Below, in pieces: positions 34,328 to 42,404 of a stretch of DNA of 64,000 bases. A program made the translations under genes and the position numbers. The number at the start of each line of letters is the position of its first letter. Within the stretch, counting starts at the first letter, position 1. The notes below the pieces were generated by a model. The model saw nothing but the letters and a program-made list of their open reading frames with translations, was not told the origin of the DNA and searched no databases. Source of the DNA: CAYUIG01 sp964444685 (lineage in GTDB: Bacteria > Gemmatimonadota > Gemmatimonadetes > Longimicrobiales > RSA9); the NCBI GenBank assembly GCA_964444685.1, contig CAYUIG010000005.1, forward strand, positions 43,338 through 107,337, in the 5' to 3' direction.

Positions 34328-36127
34328 TCAGACTCGGCCCGCCTCGACGCGTGCAACCTCGCGCTCGTAGCGCGCCAGCACCTCCGCGCGGCCGAGCATC
34401 CCCAGCAAGCGGCCGGTCCCCGGGTCCACGACGGCCACGGACGCGGCGCCGCGCACGCCCAGCTTCCGGATCGCATCCAGCAGCGTGGCATCGGGCGTGA
34501 TCGTTTCCGTCGGAACGACGAGATCGGCCGCGACGAGCACGGGTGATATGTCCTGGTGGTCGCGCGCCACCCGGCCGAGTTCCGCGACGGTGATCACGCC
34601 GCGCAGACGAAGGTCGTCATCGACGACCGGGAACTCGGATCGGGAAGCGTCGCCGAGATGTGCGAGCAGCTCGGTCACCGGCGCGCCCTCGCCGATCACC
34701 TGCGGGTTCCGGTCGTACACCTCCTCCACCCGCACGCCCGCGAGCACGTCCCGGTCGGCGCCGTACTCGATGCGCTCCCCGCGCCGGCGCAGCCAGCCGC
34801 TGTACAGCGAGTCCCGCTCGATCCTGTGTGCGACGACGTACGCAATCACCGTAGCCAGCATCAGCGGCAGGACGATGCCGTAGTCGTTCGTCATCTCGAA
34901 CACCAGCAGGATGCCGGTGATCGGTGCGTGCGTTGCGGCCGCGACGAGCGCACCCATCCCCACGAGCGCGTACGCCTCGGGACTCAGTCCGAGGCCCGGG
35001 AAGAGCTGCGCGAGTGCGCTGCCGAACGCGCCGCCCGTTACCGCACCTACGAACAGCGCGGGCGTGAACACACCGCCGGAGCCACCCGAACCGAGCGTGA
35101 TCGACGTGGCGAGGATCTTTCCGAACGCGAGCGCCGCGAGTCCGTACCACGGCAGCCGGCCGAACAGGCTTACATCGAAGCCGAGGTGCCCTTCCCCGAT
35201 CAGCCGTTCACCCGAGATGACGACGAGCACGCCGACCGCCGCGCCGCCGATCCACGGCACCAGCCAGCGCGGGATGCGCAGTTTCGTGAAGAGCGTTTCC
35301 GTGCTGAAGTAGCCGCGCACGAACGCCACACCGACGAGGGCAGCGATCACGCCGAGGATCGGATAGAAGACCGCGACCTCGCGCGCGAGCGTGTAGCCGT
35401 ACTCCTCCGGCACCGGGAACGCCGGATGGTCGCCGAAAACGGAACGTGACACGACGGCGGCGACGACGCTCGCCACCACCACCGGCGGGAACGCACCGGC
35501 CGCGAACGTGCCGAGCATCTCCTCGAGCGCGAAGAACGCGCCCGCGAGCGGTGCGTTGAACGCAGCCGAGATGCCAGCCGCACCACCCGCAGCGACGAGC
35601 ACCTTCACACGCACGGGATGGAATCGGAACGAGCGGCCGAGCAGCGAGCCCATCGCGGCGCCGAGCACCGCGACCGGCCCTTCCGCGCCCGCGGATCCGC
35701 CCGCTCCGATGGTGACCGCACTCGCCGCGGTGCGCGCGACGGCGGGGCGCGTCGGGACGTCGCCGCCGCGGTGCGCGACCGCGAGCTGCACGTCGGGCAC
35801 GTTCAGGCCGTCATGGCCCCGGCCGATGCGCCGCATGATCCACCACGCGGCGAACAGCCCCGCGCCCGTGAGCAGCGGGCGGTAGGCAGCGACCGAGATG
35901 CGCTCGCCCGGCCAGCGGAAGAAGACTTCGTAGCTGAGATCGATGAGACGGTAGAAGCCGACGACACCGAGCGCGGTGGCAGCGCCGATCGCGACGGCGA
36001 AGCCGAGCAGGATCGCGTTCTCGGAGAGCTCGAGCTGGTTGAACCAGTCGACGAACGCACCCCAGGCGCGCGCCGCCGCCCGGCGCGACGGTCGCAGACG
36101 GCGCCGTGCGCTCCCCAGCCCGCGCAA
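34328..36127 (-). CDS. ClC-family chloride channel/antiporter with C-terminal CBS pair
   Basis: The 599-residue protein has about 12 helical membrane segments with ClC signatures: 'GAGGSAGAEGPVA' (about 143-155, with the gating glutamate), 'NAPLAGAFFALEE', and 'GSGGSGGVFTPALFVGA' (GxFxP). Two CBS domains follow at about residues 470-590 ('SEFPVVDDDLRLRGVI', 'VAVVDPGTGRLLGMLG') and may sense adenine nucleotides. The central serine motif is GSAGA rather than GSGIP, as in many CBS-bearing ClC proteins. The TTG at 36127 has no SD. GAGGAGG lies 7 bases before an in-frame ATT at 36145, a possible rare start. Confidence 0.88.
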   Translation of the reverse strand: MRGLGSARRRLRPSRRAAARAWGAFVDWFNQLELSENAILLGFAVAIGAATALGVVGFYRLIDLSYEVFFRWPGERISVAAYRPLLTGAGLFAAWWIMRRIGRGHDGLNVPDVQLAVAHRGGDVPTRPAVARTAASAVTIGAGGSAGAEGPVAVLGAAMGSLLGRSFRFHPVRVKVLVAAGGAAGISAAFNAPLAGAFFALEEMLGTFAAGAFPPVVVASVVAAVVSRSVFGDHPAFPVPEEYGYTLAREVAVFYPILGVIAALVGVAFVRGYFSTETLFTKLRIPRWLVPWIGGAAVGVLVVISGERLIGEGHLGFDVSLFGRLPWYGLAALAFGKILATSITLGSGGSGGVFTPALFVGAVTGGAFGSALAQLFPGLGLSPEAYALVGMGALVAAATHAPITGILLVFEMTNDYGIVLPLMLATVIAYVVAHRIERDSLYSGWLRRRGERIEYGADRDVLAGVRVEEVYDRNPQVIGEGAPVTELLAHLGDASRSEFPVVDDDLRLRGVITVAELGRVARDHQDISPVLVAADLVVPTETITPDATLLDAIRKLGVRGAASVAVVDPGTGRLLGMLGRAEVLARYEREVARVEAGRV

Positions 36128-36217
36128 TGCCTTGCCGCGCAGAATCTCCGGGCCTCCTCAGGTTGGCTCCCGGCGCGAAGCTACGGCCCCGACACCCCCT
36201 TGGGAACGCCCCGGGAC

Positions 36218-36246
36218 TTGACCGCCGTCCGGCCGCCCGTTACGTT
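36218..36246 (+). promoter_or_regulatory. Sigma70-type promoter far upstream of cspA
   Basis: TTGACC (36218-36223), a 17-base spacer and TACGTT (36241-36246) predict a start near 36253, about 190 bases before the cold-shock ATG. No other plus-strand gene lies between. Confidence 0.65.
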
Positions 36247-36252
36247 CATCTC

Positions 36253-36343
36253 TTGTGAGAGTGGGAAACCGGGGGCTGTGGTGCCGCCGGCTATGCCAGT
36301 GACGCGAGGACCTGGGCTCTTTCCGCCCCGGTCCTTTTTGTTT
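36253..36343 (+). ncRNA. Structured leader or about 90-nt small RNA upstream of cspA
   Basis: From the predicted start, a first hairpin pairs CCGG-g-GGC (36269-36276) with GCC-g-CCGG (36283-36290) and is followed by an intrinsic terminator at 36308-36339. CCGGGG (36269-36274) is also complementary to CCCCGG (36326-36331) in the terminator 3' arm, so an alternative antiterminator fold is possible. It may be an attenuated cspA leader or a free-standing small RNA. No known riboswitch consensus was recognised. Confidence 0.5.
36308..36343 (+). terminator. Intrinsic terminator inside the cspA upstream region
   Basis: GGACCTGGG (36308-36316) pairs with CCCCGGTCC (36326-36334) with one mismatch around a nine-base loop, followed by TTTTTGTTT. 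Because the gene to its left is on the other strand, it can only end transcripts begun in this intergenic region. Confidence 0.75.
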
Positions 36344-36443
36344 GTGCCCAGCGTGGGGGGCATGGGTCCCGCGCGAGTTCGGTGATTCGATCGGTACGGA
36401 AATACCGCACCCCGAGTTCACCACATTTAGTACGGAGTACGGT

Positions 36444-36653
36444 ATGCGTACCATCGGCAAGGTGAAGTGGTTCAGCGATCAGAAGGGCTTCGGGTTCATC
36501 ACGCCCGAAGACGGGTCCAAGGACTGCTTCGTCCACCACAGCGCCATCCAGGGCAGCGGCTTTCGCACGCTGGCCGAGGGTGAGCGCGTCGAGTTCGACG
36601 TCGTGCAGGGCACCAAGGGCCCGGCCGCCGAGAACGTGACGCGCGTCGGCTAA
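36444..36653 (+). CDS. cspA: Cold-shock domain protein
   Basis: The 69-residue protein is a single cold-shock OB fold: 'GKVKWFSDQKGFGFI' contains RNP1 (KGFGFI), and 'DCFVHHSAI' is RNP2, with C where V is usual. It binds single-stranded nucleic acid and acts as an RNA chaperone or transcription antiterminator. GGAG lies six bases before the ATG. The start codon lies in a small GGTA-TGCG-TACC hairpin (36441-36452), and a CGGTA/TACCG hairpin sits about 40 bases upstream, so RNA structure may control translation. The 5' leader is long, as in other csp genes. Isolated between a divergent ClC gene and a convergent amidohydrolase gene. Confidence 0.95.
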   Translation: MRTIGKVKWFSDQKGFGFITPEDGSKDCFVHHSAIQGSGFRTLAEGERVEFDVVQGTKGPAAENVTRVG

Positions 36654-36673
36654 GCCCGACCGCTCGGTGAGAA

Positions 36674-36711
36674 ACGGCCCCCCGGCTTCGGTCGGGGGGC
36701 CGTTTTCTTTT
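36674..36711. terminator. Strong bidirectional intrinsic terminator
   Basis: ACGGCCCCCCG (36674-36684) pairs perfectly with CGGGGGGCCGT (36693-36703) around an eight-base loop and is followed by TTTTCTTTT, ending cspA transcripts. Read on the minus strand the same stem ends the long run of genes whose last stop is at 36711-36713, though with a weaker T tract. Confidence 0.9.
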
Positions 36712-38585
36712 CAGCGATTGACGGCGGTCAGCAGATCCGACCGCTGGAACAGCCGGCCCGCGCGCATCACCTGCTCAACGCGCTGGAGATCTGCCACCCG
36801 TTCGTACGGCCGGCCGTCTACGATGATCAGGTCGGCCACCTTCCCGGGCGCGATGCTGCCGTACTCCTCGTCGTCGCCCATCACCCGTGCGGGAACGATC
36901 GTGGCGATCCGCAGGACCTCGGGTGCAGGAATACCTGCCTGCTCGTAGAGCTGCAGCTCGGTAGTCAGCGTCGAACTCGTGAAGTTGTCGGTACCGGGCA
37001 CGAGTGTGACGCCCGCCTCCCACAGCCGCCGGATCAGCTTCCGGTACGATTCCGCCGCCGGCGTACCCTGGTTCTGCAACGCCCCGGCGCCGCCCATCCA
37101 GATGCCGAACGTTCCGTCGACCACCGTTCCGTGCTCGCGCAGGACATCGATCAGCGACGTCATCGCGTCACCGTCCACGTCGAACGAAGGCGCCACGGTG
37201 GCCGCCACGCCCGAGTACGGCCGCATCTCCGGGACGTACAGCGAGTCCTGGAAGAACGTCGAGAAGAGGAAGGCGGCGTGATTGATCTCGTCGAAGCCGA
37301 GTCGCACCGCGGCCGGCACCGATATGCCGCGCGGCACGTGTCCACTCAGGCGCAGCCCGCGCCGGTGAGCCTCCTCGGCAATCGTCGGGACGAGGTCCGG
37401 ATGCAGGAGGTTGTAGAGCTTGATCTGGCGATACCCCATCGAGTCGTAGCGCGCCACCCACGCGCGCGCTTCGGCCTCGGTGCGCACGATCGTGCCGGTC
37501 GGCCCGGCCCATGCGCCCGGTCCTTCGATGAACCCGCCCAGGATCAGCCGGGGCGACACGATCTCCCCCGCGGCCGCACGGTCGCGCTGCGACACGGCCG
37601 CATCCTCATCGGCAGCCAGGTCGCGGATGGTGGTGATGCCGGATGCGAGCTGCAGCAGCGCCGGCCCGGTCTGGCTCGAGAACTGGAGATGCGTGTGCAT
37701 GTCCCAGAGGCCCGGCATCACGGTCTTCCCGGCCGCGTCCACCACCGCTGCATCCGCCGGCACCTGCACCGACGCGGCGGATCCCACGGCTTCGATGCGA
37801 TCGCCGCGAACTACGATGGTCGTGCCCGGCCGCACCTCACCCGTTTCACTGTCGAACAGGTTCGCGTTCGTGATGGCGACCGGACGGCGTTGCGAAGGCA
37901 TGAGCCGGCGCGCGAGCGCCGCCGCGCGCGCCTCGAGGTGCGCGCGTTCGATGCTTCGCAGTACGGGCAGCGCAGGTTGCGCTTTCGGCGCCAGCGTGAT
38001 GAACCACGCCGCATTCGTCGCGAACAGCTCGTCGTTCTCGTCGAGCCAGAGGCGTGACAGCCCGAAGCCGCGGCCGAACTCGACCAGCCGGACGCGCCGC
38101 GGCCCCTGCGTCGTCTCCACGACGGTGTCGGCGACGACCTCCAGTTCTGCCCGCCCGGCCGGCGGCAGCTCCGCGGCGTGATCCGGCTGCGAGAGGAGGT
38201 AGCGGGCGATGCGCGCGGCCTCGAACGGCGTCGCCGCATTGAGCCGGTGGAATCCGCCGTTCGCCGTTGCGCCCTGCGTGCGGCCGCGGCGCCAGCGGAT
38301 CGAGTCGGGCCCGATCTCGAAGGTTTCGTTCGCGTCGGACATCCAGCCATCGCGCGTCATGGGCCGGCTCTCACCGGCCACGACGCGACCATCCCGCAGG
38401 CGATACACGTTCGCGAGCCACTGCCCGCGGTTCCTGTCGATGTGCTGGTAGCGCACGACCACCGAATCCGTGAACTGCATCACGGTCATGTCACCAGCGA
38501 GACGCCCGTGGTTCAGCACGATGTAGCGTGTCGTGTCCGGCGCCTGCGCCACGGCCGCAACGACGAGAAGCAGACTTGCGATCAT
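36711..38585 (-). CDS. Secreted amidohydrolase (imidazolonepropionase/prolidase-like)
   Basis: The 624-residue protein has a short Sec signal (residues 1-14, ending 'AVAQA'), an unusual N-terminal beta-rich domain of about 200 residues, and an amidohydrolase domain. Metal ligands are visible in 'GLWDMHTHLQF', 'RQIKLYN' (lysine), 'LSGHVPRG', 'EINHAAF' and 'LVPGTDNF'. The closing 'GSIAPGKVADLIIVDGRPYERV' is typical. It should cleave cyclic amides or dipeptides outside the cytoplasm. ATG 38585 overlaps the stop of the DDAH-like gene by one base (TGATG). It is the last gene before the strong terminator. Confidence 0.85.
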   Translation of the reverse strand: MIASLLLVVAAVAQAPDTTRYIVLNHGRLAGDMTVMQFTDSVVVRYQHIDRNRGQWLANVYRLRDGRVVAGESRPMTRDGWMSDANETFEIGPDSIRWRRGRTQGATANGGFHRLNAATPFEAARIARYLLSQPDHAAELPPAGRAELEVVADTVVETTQGPRRVRLVEFGRGFGLSRLWLDENDELFATNAAWFITLAPKAQPALPVLRSIERAHLEARAAALARRLMPSQRRPVAITNANLFDSETGEVRPGTTIVVRGDRIEAVGSAASVQVPADAAVVDAAGKTVMPGLWDMHTHLQFSSQTGPALLQLASGITTIRDLAADEDAAVSQRDRAAAGEIVSPRLILGGFIEGPGAWAGPTGTIVRTEAEARAWVARYDSMGYRQIKLYNLLHPDLVPTIAEEAHRRGLRLSGHVPRGISVPAAVRLGFDEINHAAFLFSTFFQDSLYVPEMRPYSGVAATVAPSFDVDGDAMTSLIDVLREHGTVVDGTFGIWMGGAGALQNQGTPAAESYRKLIRRLWEAGVTLVPGTDNFTSSTLTTELQLYEQAGIPAPEVLRIATIVPARVMGDDEEYGSIAPGKVADLIIVDGRPYERVADLQRVEQVMRAGRLFQRSDLLTAVNR

Positions 38586-39358
38586 CACTCCGATTCCTCG
38601 ATCAGTATGCTGCAGCAGGTGACGGCACCCTCCGCGCGCGCCAGCTCCGACAGCTCGACCCTGTGCACATCGTATCCGCGCGCCTCGAGGCGCTCCGCCG
38701 TGCGCGGAAACGCGGATGCCACGACGAGCGCGTCGCGCACGCGCAGCGCGTTGGCGGCCCCGGGCTCGGCCGGATCCACCGCGATCCGCTCCGCACCGGT
38801 GAAGCACTCCGGATCCACCAACGCAGGATCGACCAGCACTACGTCCTCCGCGACGGCCGTCGCGGCCGACTTCAGATGCAGCACGCCCCGGACGGGCACA
38901 CCGATCACATCGTACTCGAAACGGGAGGCGCGCTCCCGCAGCCACGCGATGCCGGCCGCGTTCGTTCGGCTGGACAGACCCACGTAGAGGCGGCGGCCCA
39001 GCCGCAGCACGTCGCCGCCGTCCATGGTTGCGGGTGCGGGCATCCGCTCGATCGTCCGGTGGGCGGCCAGCGCCTCCGCTACGGCCTCGACCTCGGCGCG
39101 CCGGGACGCCGCACCCGGCCGGAGCGCGAACGCCACCTCGTCCAGCACGATCGCGGTGTCCTCGATGAACACGGAGTCCGGGAGTGCCGGATCGGGCGGA
39201 CCGCCGACACGGATCACGTTGCAGCCGAGAGCGCGCAGGCAGTCCTCGTATGCTGCGTGCTGCCGCGCCGCTCGCTCCGCATCGATCGGCGTCCGCTCGA
39301 GGTGCGTCAGCTCGCACGCCGCGAGCGACGGGCTCACCGCGCGTGTGAGCGCGATCAA
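38585..39358 (-). CDS. Dimethylarginine dimethylaminohydrolase-like enzyme
   Basis: The 257-residue protein has the pentein fold of DDAH: 'DSVFIEDTAIVL', 'MDGGDVLRLG', the catalytic histidine in 'GVLHLKSA' and the nucleophilic cysteine in 'VTCCSI' near the C-terminus (about residue 248 or 249). Known DDAH enzymes hydrolyse N-methylated arginines to citrulline and methylamines. TTG 39358 was kept because GAGGG lies seven bases upstream. Its stop couples to the amidohydrolase start, and it follows the M20 gene by ten bases. Arginine deiminase would normally be longer. Confidence 0.85.
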   Translation of the reverse strand: MIALTRAVSPSLAACELTHLERTPIDAERAARQHAAYEDCLRALGCNVIRVGGPPDPALPDSVFIEDTAIVLDEVAFALRPGAASRRAEVEAVAEALAAHRTIERMPAPATMDGGDVLRLGRRLYVGLSSRTNAAGIAWLRERASRFEYDVIGVPVRGVLHLKSAATAVAEDVVLVDPALVDPECFTGAERIAVDPAEPGAANALRVRDALVVASAFPRTAERLEARGYDVHRVELSELARAEGAVTCCSILIEESE

Positions 39359-39368
39359 TCCGACGCCC

Positions 39369-40679
39369 TCACCGTTCCGCCGCAGCGTCGGCGAGGTAGC
39401 CCAGCGCGAGCGCCGTCATCGCACGCACGCCCAGCTTCAACGCGCCGTCATCCACGTAGAAGTCCGGCGTGTGGTGGTCCGCAGCCGCGGCGCGCGGCGT
39501 CGATGCGGGGCGCCCGCCGAGCGAGATGTAGAAGCCGGGCACGCGCTGCGCGAAGAACGAGAAGTCCTCGGCGCCCGTCTCGGGCGGTACGACCATCACG
39601 CGCTCGGCTCCGATGGATTCGAGGAAGGGCGCCATGCGCGCGGTCAGCTCCGGGTCGTTGAACGTCACCGGGTAGCCGTCGCCGATGCGGACCTCGGCGC
39701 GCGCGCCCATGCTCTCCGCCACGTTCGTGACGATCGTGCGCACACGCTCGTGCACGGTCTCCCGCACCGCTGGATCGAGCGTGCGGATCGTGCCCGTCAT
39801 CTCGACCTGTTCGGGAATGATGTTGCCGCGGTTGCCGCCGTGGATCGAACCGATGGTGACGACGGCAATGCTCTCGGTCAGCGGCACGCCCCGGCTCACG
39901 ACGGTCTGGAGTGCCGTTACGATCTGCGCGGCCGTTACGATCGGGTCCACACCCGTCCACGGATACGCGCCGTGCGAGCCGACACCGTGTACGCGAATGT
40001 TCAGCGGATCGGAGCTCGCCCACATGCCGCCCGAGCGGTACCCGATCTCACCCACCTGGAGGAACGCGTCGATGTGCAGTGCGAACGCCGCGTCGACATC
40101 GGGATTGGCGAGCACGCCCTCCTTCGCCATCAGCGCCGCGCCGCCCTCCTCTCCCGCGGGCGCGCCCTCCTCCGCTGGCTGGAAGATGAACTTGACGGTG
40201 CCGGGAATCTGATCGCGGCGCGCAGCGAGCACTTCGGCCACGCCCATCAGGATGGCGACGTGCGTATCGTGCCCGCACGCGTGCATGACGCCGACTTCCT
40301 GACCGTTGTACTCCGCGCGCGCCTTCGATGCCCAGGGCAGATCGCTGCGCTCCGTGATCGGCAGACCGTCCATGTCGGCGCGCAGCGCCACGACGGGACC
40401 GGGACGGCCGCCGACCAGCACGCCGACGACGCCGGTGTGCGCCACGCCGGTGTCCACTGCGATCCCGAGTGCGCGCAGGTGCGCCGCCACCTTCGCGGCC
40501 GTGCGGAACTCGCGATTCCCCAGCTCGGGATGCTGATGGATGTCGTGCCGCCACTCGATCAACTTCGGCTCGATGGCATCGATGAGTGCCATCGTTTCGG
40601 CGTCGAGCGCGGGCTGCTGCGCGCGCGCGGCCCCCGCGAGGGCGAGCAGTGCGAGCGGAATGAGGTGAAGACGTCGCAT
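39369..40679 (-). CDS. Exported M20-family amidohydrolase (HipO/aminoacylase-like)
   Basis: The 436-residue protein has a Sec signal (residues 1-21, ending 'GAARAQ') and an M20D catalytic domain: 'RHDIHQHPELG', 'ALRADMDGLPI', the metal cysteine/histidine motif 'GVMHACGHDTHVAIL', 'IFQPAEEG' and 'ETGAEDFSFFA'. Family members release acyl groups from N-acyl amino acids such as hippurate or indole-3-acetyl conjugates. Export is unusual for the classic cytoplasmic forms. ATG 40679 has GGAG seven bases upstream. Confidence 0.88.
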   Translation of the reverse strand: MRRLHLIPLALLALAGAARAQQPALDAETMALIDAIEPKLIEWRHDIHQHPELGNREFRTAAKVAAHLRALGIAVDTGVAHTGVVGVLVGGRPGPVVALRADMDGLPITERSDLPWASKARAEYNGQEVGVMHACGHDTHVAILMGVAEVLAARRDQIPGTVKFIFQPAEEGAPAGEEGGAALMAKEGVLANPDVDAAFALHIDAFLQVGEIGYRSGGMWASSDPLNIRVHGVGSHGAYPWTGVDPIVTAAQIVTALQTVVSRGVPLTESIAVVTIGSIHGGNRGNIIPEQVEMTGTIRTLDPAVRETVHERVRTIVTNVAESMGARAEVRIGDGYPVTFNDPELTARMAPFLESIGAERVMVVPPETGAEDFSFFAQRVPGFYISLGGRPASTPRAAAADHHTPDFYVDDGALKLGVRAMTALALGYLADAAAER

Positions 40680-40705
40680 ACAGGCTCTCCGGTGTGTGGG
40701 TCGGC

Positions 40706-41299
40706 TCAGGATGGAACCGGCGGCGCATGCGGTGCAAGGCCGGCAGCGCGCAGCACGCTGCGAGCGTGTGCGCGCACGGCCGCTGCGCCCGCGAGCAGTG
40801 CGGCACCGACGAAGAAGCCGGTGTAGTGCAGCGCCGCTTCGCGGAAGAGGATGATGAGTGCATAGGGCCCGACAGCCACCGTCATGCCGAGCACGCCGTA
40901 CACGCTCGTGCGGTAGACCCACTGAAACGGCAGGAAGTGCGCGCCCACGACAGCGGCGAACGCAGCGGGCATGTACGCCGGCGAGGCATCCCACACGAGC
41001 AGGATCGCCGGGAACGCAACGATCTGCACGAAGAGGAGTTGCAGCGTGAGCGGCAGCAGCGGATCCGGGTCGGGCGCGGATACGTACCCGATGCGCCGCT
41101 CGAGCAGGATCGCCGCGCCCATGCCGGGCAGTCCGAGGAACGGGTAGAGCCAGGGCGCGATCGCGGCCGGCACGACGTACGTGAGCGCGCCGGCCAGAAG
41201 CCAGGCGAACCCCATCAGCAGCAGGAACGGAAAGCCCGCCATCGACGCGAGGATCGCCGTCGTGCGAGCCGCATCGATTCCGCTGTCGTGTGTTGTCAT
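40706..41299 (-). CDS. Six-TM membrane protein, possibly DUF7010-like
   Basis: The 197-residue product has about six hydrophobic segments and the central motif 'AHFLPFQWVY', which I associate with DUF7010 proteins (memory, low certainty). No catalytic motif is visible. ATG 41299 overlaps the upstream GNAT gene stop by four bases. Confidence 0.65.
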   Translation of the reverse strand: MTTHDSGIDAARTTAILASMAGFPFLLLMGFAWLLAGALTYVVPAAIAPWLYPFLGLPGMGAAILLERRIGYVSAPDPDPLLPLTLQLLFVQIVAFPAILLVWDASPAYMPAAFAAVVGAHFLPFQWVYRTSVYGVLGMTVAVGPYALIILFREAALHYTGFFVGAALLAGAAAVRAHARSVLRAAGLAPHAPPVPS

Positions 41300-41826
41300 T
41301 GCAGGTCGATCGCGTAGAGGTCCAGGGGTGTCGGCGTCGCGGGATCGACGACGCTTCCGGCGGACGTGAAGCCCAGCTTCACCAGCAGTCGCGCCGATGC
41401 TTCGTTGCCGGGATCGACCGCGGCCACGAGGCGCGGCATCCGCAGGCGGTCGCGCGCGTGCGTCACGGTGGCCGCTGCCGTCTCCTGCGCGTACCCGCGG
41501 CCGCGAAATCCGGCAAGGAACGCATAGGCGAGGTCGGGTGCGGGGAGCCAGTCCTTGCGCATCACACCGCACAGCCCCGCGCTCGCGCCGCTCTCCTTGA
41601 CCTCAACGAGCATCAGTCCGTGGCCGTGTTCGCGATGGCTGCGTGCCACGTCGTCCATGTAGCGCTGGGCATCGGCGGTGTTGCGCACGCCGCGGTCGCC
41701 GATGAAGCGCAGGAACGATTCGTCGTTCAGCAGCTCGATGATGAAGTCGGCATCCGCGGGTTGCGGCAGCCGCAGCCGGAGACGCAATGTCTCGATCATG
41801 ACCGGGTCCGGAGAGCCGAGCGTCAT
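41296..41826 (-). CDS. GNAT acetyltransferase (RimJ/RimL type)
   Basis: This 176-residue Acetyltransf_3 protein has 'ETLRLRLRLPQPADADFI' at the N-terminus and the acetyl-CoA region 'LAYAFLAGFRGRGYAQETA' (Q/RxxGxG/A in GFRGRGYA), followed by 'VDPGNEASARLLVKLGF'. RimJ-like proteins acetylate protein N-termini or small amines. It overlaps genes on both sides by four bases, so it is translated in concert with the next acetyltransferase and the membrane protein. Confidence 0.88.
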   Translation of the reverse strand: MTLGSPDPVMIETLRLRLRLPQPADADFIIELLNDESFLRFIGDRGVRNTADAQRYMDDVARSHREHGHGLMLVEVKESGASAGLCGVMRKDWLPAPDLAYAFLAGFRGRGYAQETAAATVTHARDRLRMPRLVAAVDPGNEASARLLVKLGFTSAGSVVDPATPTPLDLYAIDLQ

Positions 41827-42404
41827 GCGTGGCGCCCCGGCCGTTCCGACGCCACGCGCTTCGCCATGAGGATGTCCGGCTTGCCGAATCCGTTCGCGTC
41901 GGGAACGACGCCCGCCACCTCGAACCCCATCCTGCGATAGAAGCCGAACGGGTGCTGCGGTCGTGCCGTGATCGTGCGCAGGTGGTCGACCAGGCCGGGA
42001 TACAGGTCCTCGCCTCCGAGGCTCGTGAGGTTCGCCTCATCGTCCGTCCCGACCCAGAGCGTGAGCGCGCCGCGCGCCGCGACCTCGCGGGTCAGGCGTT
42101 CGACGAGCGCGCGGCCGATGCCGCGGCCCTGCACATCCGAACGCACGACGAGCGGATGCAGCTCCCACACGTTGCCTCCGTACATCGGCTGTCCGCCGAT
42201 CCACCCGAGCAGCTCACCGCTCCTGACGGCAGCGAATGCGACCTTTTCCGCCGCGAGCGCTTCGTCTACCTCACGCACTGCGTCGTCGAGCGTCGCCCAT
42301 GCATCGGGCCAGAACGCACGGAACTCCTCGACCAGCAGATGTGCAGCCGCCTCGCGCGCATCCGGATCGTGCGCGGGGAACGCCACGACCTGCCATTCCT
42401 TCAT
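41823..42404 (-). CDS. AAC(6')-Ii-like GNAT N-acetyltransferase
   Basis: The 193-residue protein matches the pattern of the Enterococcus faecium aminoglycoside 6'-N-acetyltransferase AAC(6')-Ii: 'GWIGGQPMYGGNVWELHPLV', the CoA loop 'QGRGIG', 'LWVGTDDEANLTSL', 'DLYPGLVDHLRTI' and 'HPFGFYRRMGFEVAGVVPDA' followed by 'NGFGKPDILMAK'. In AAC(6')-Ii the corresponding segments are of the form WELHPLVV, GTDD, DLYEHTFD, HPYEFYEKLGY and NANGWDKPDI (from memory). It should use acetyl-CoA; a natural non-drug substrate is possible. It overlaps the deacetylase and GNAT genes by four bases each. Confidence 0.8.
   Translation of the reverse strand: MKEWQVVAFPAHDPDAREAAAHLLVEEFRAFWPDAWATLDDAVREVDEALAAEKVAFAAVRSGELLGWIGGQPMYGGNVWELHPLVVRSDVQGRGIGRALVERLTREVAARGALTLWVGTDDEANLTSLGGEDLYPGLVDHLRTITARPQHPFGFYRRMGFEVAGVVPDANGFGKPDILMAKRVASERPGRHA

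Noticed and set aside
36253..36343. Known riboswitch class in the cspA leader
   Set aside because: The sequence did not match cobalamin, ZTP, c-di-GMP, c-di-AMP, guanidine or fluoride consensus as I know them.
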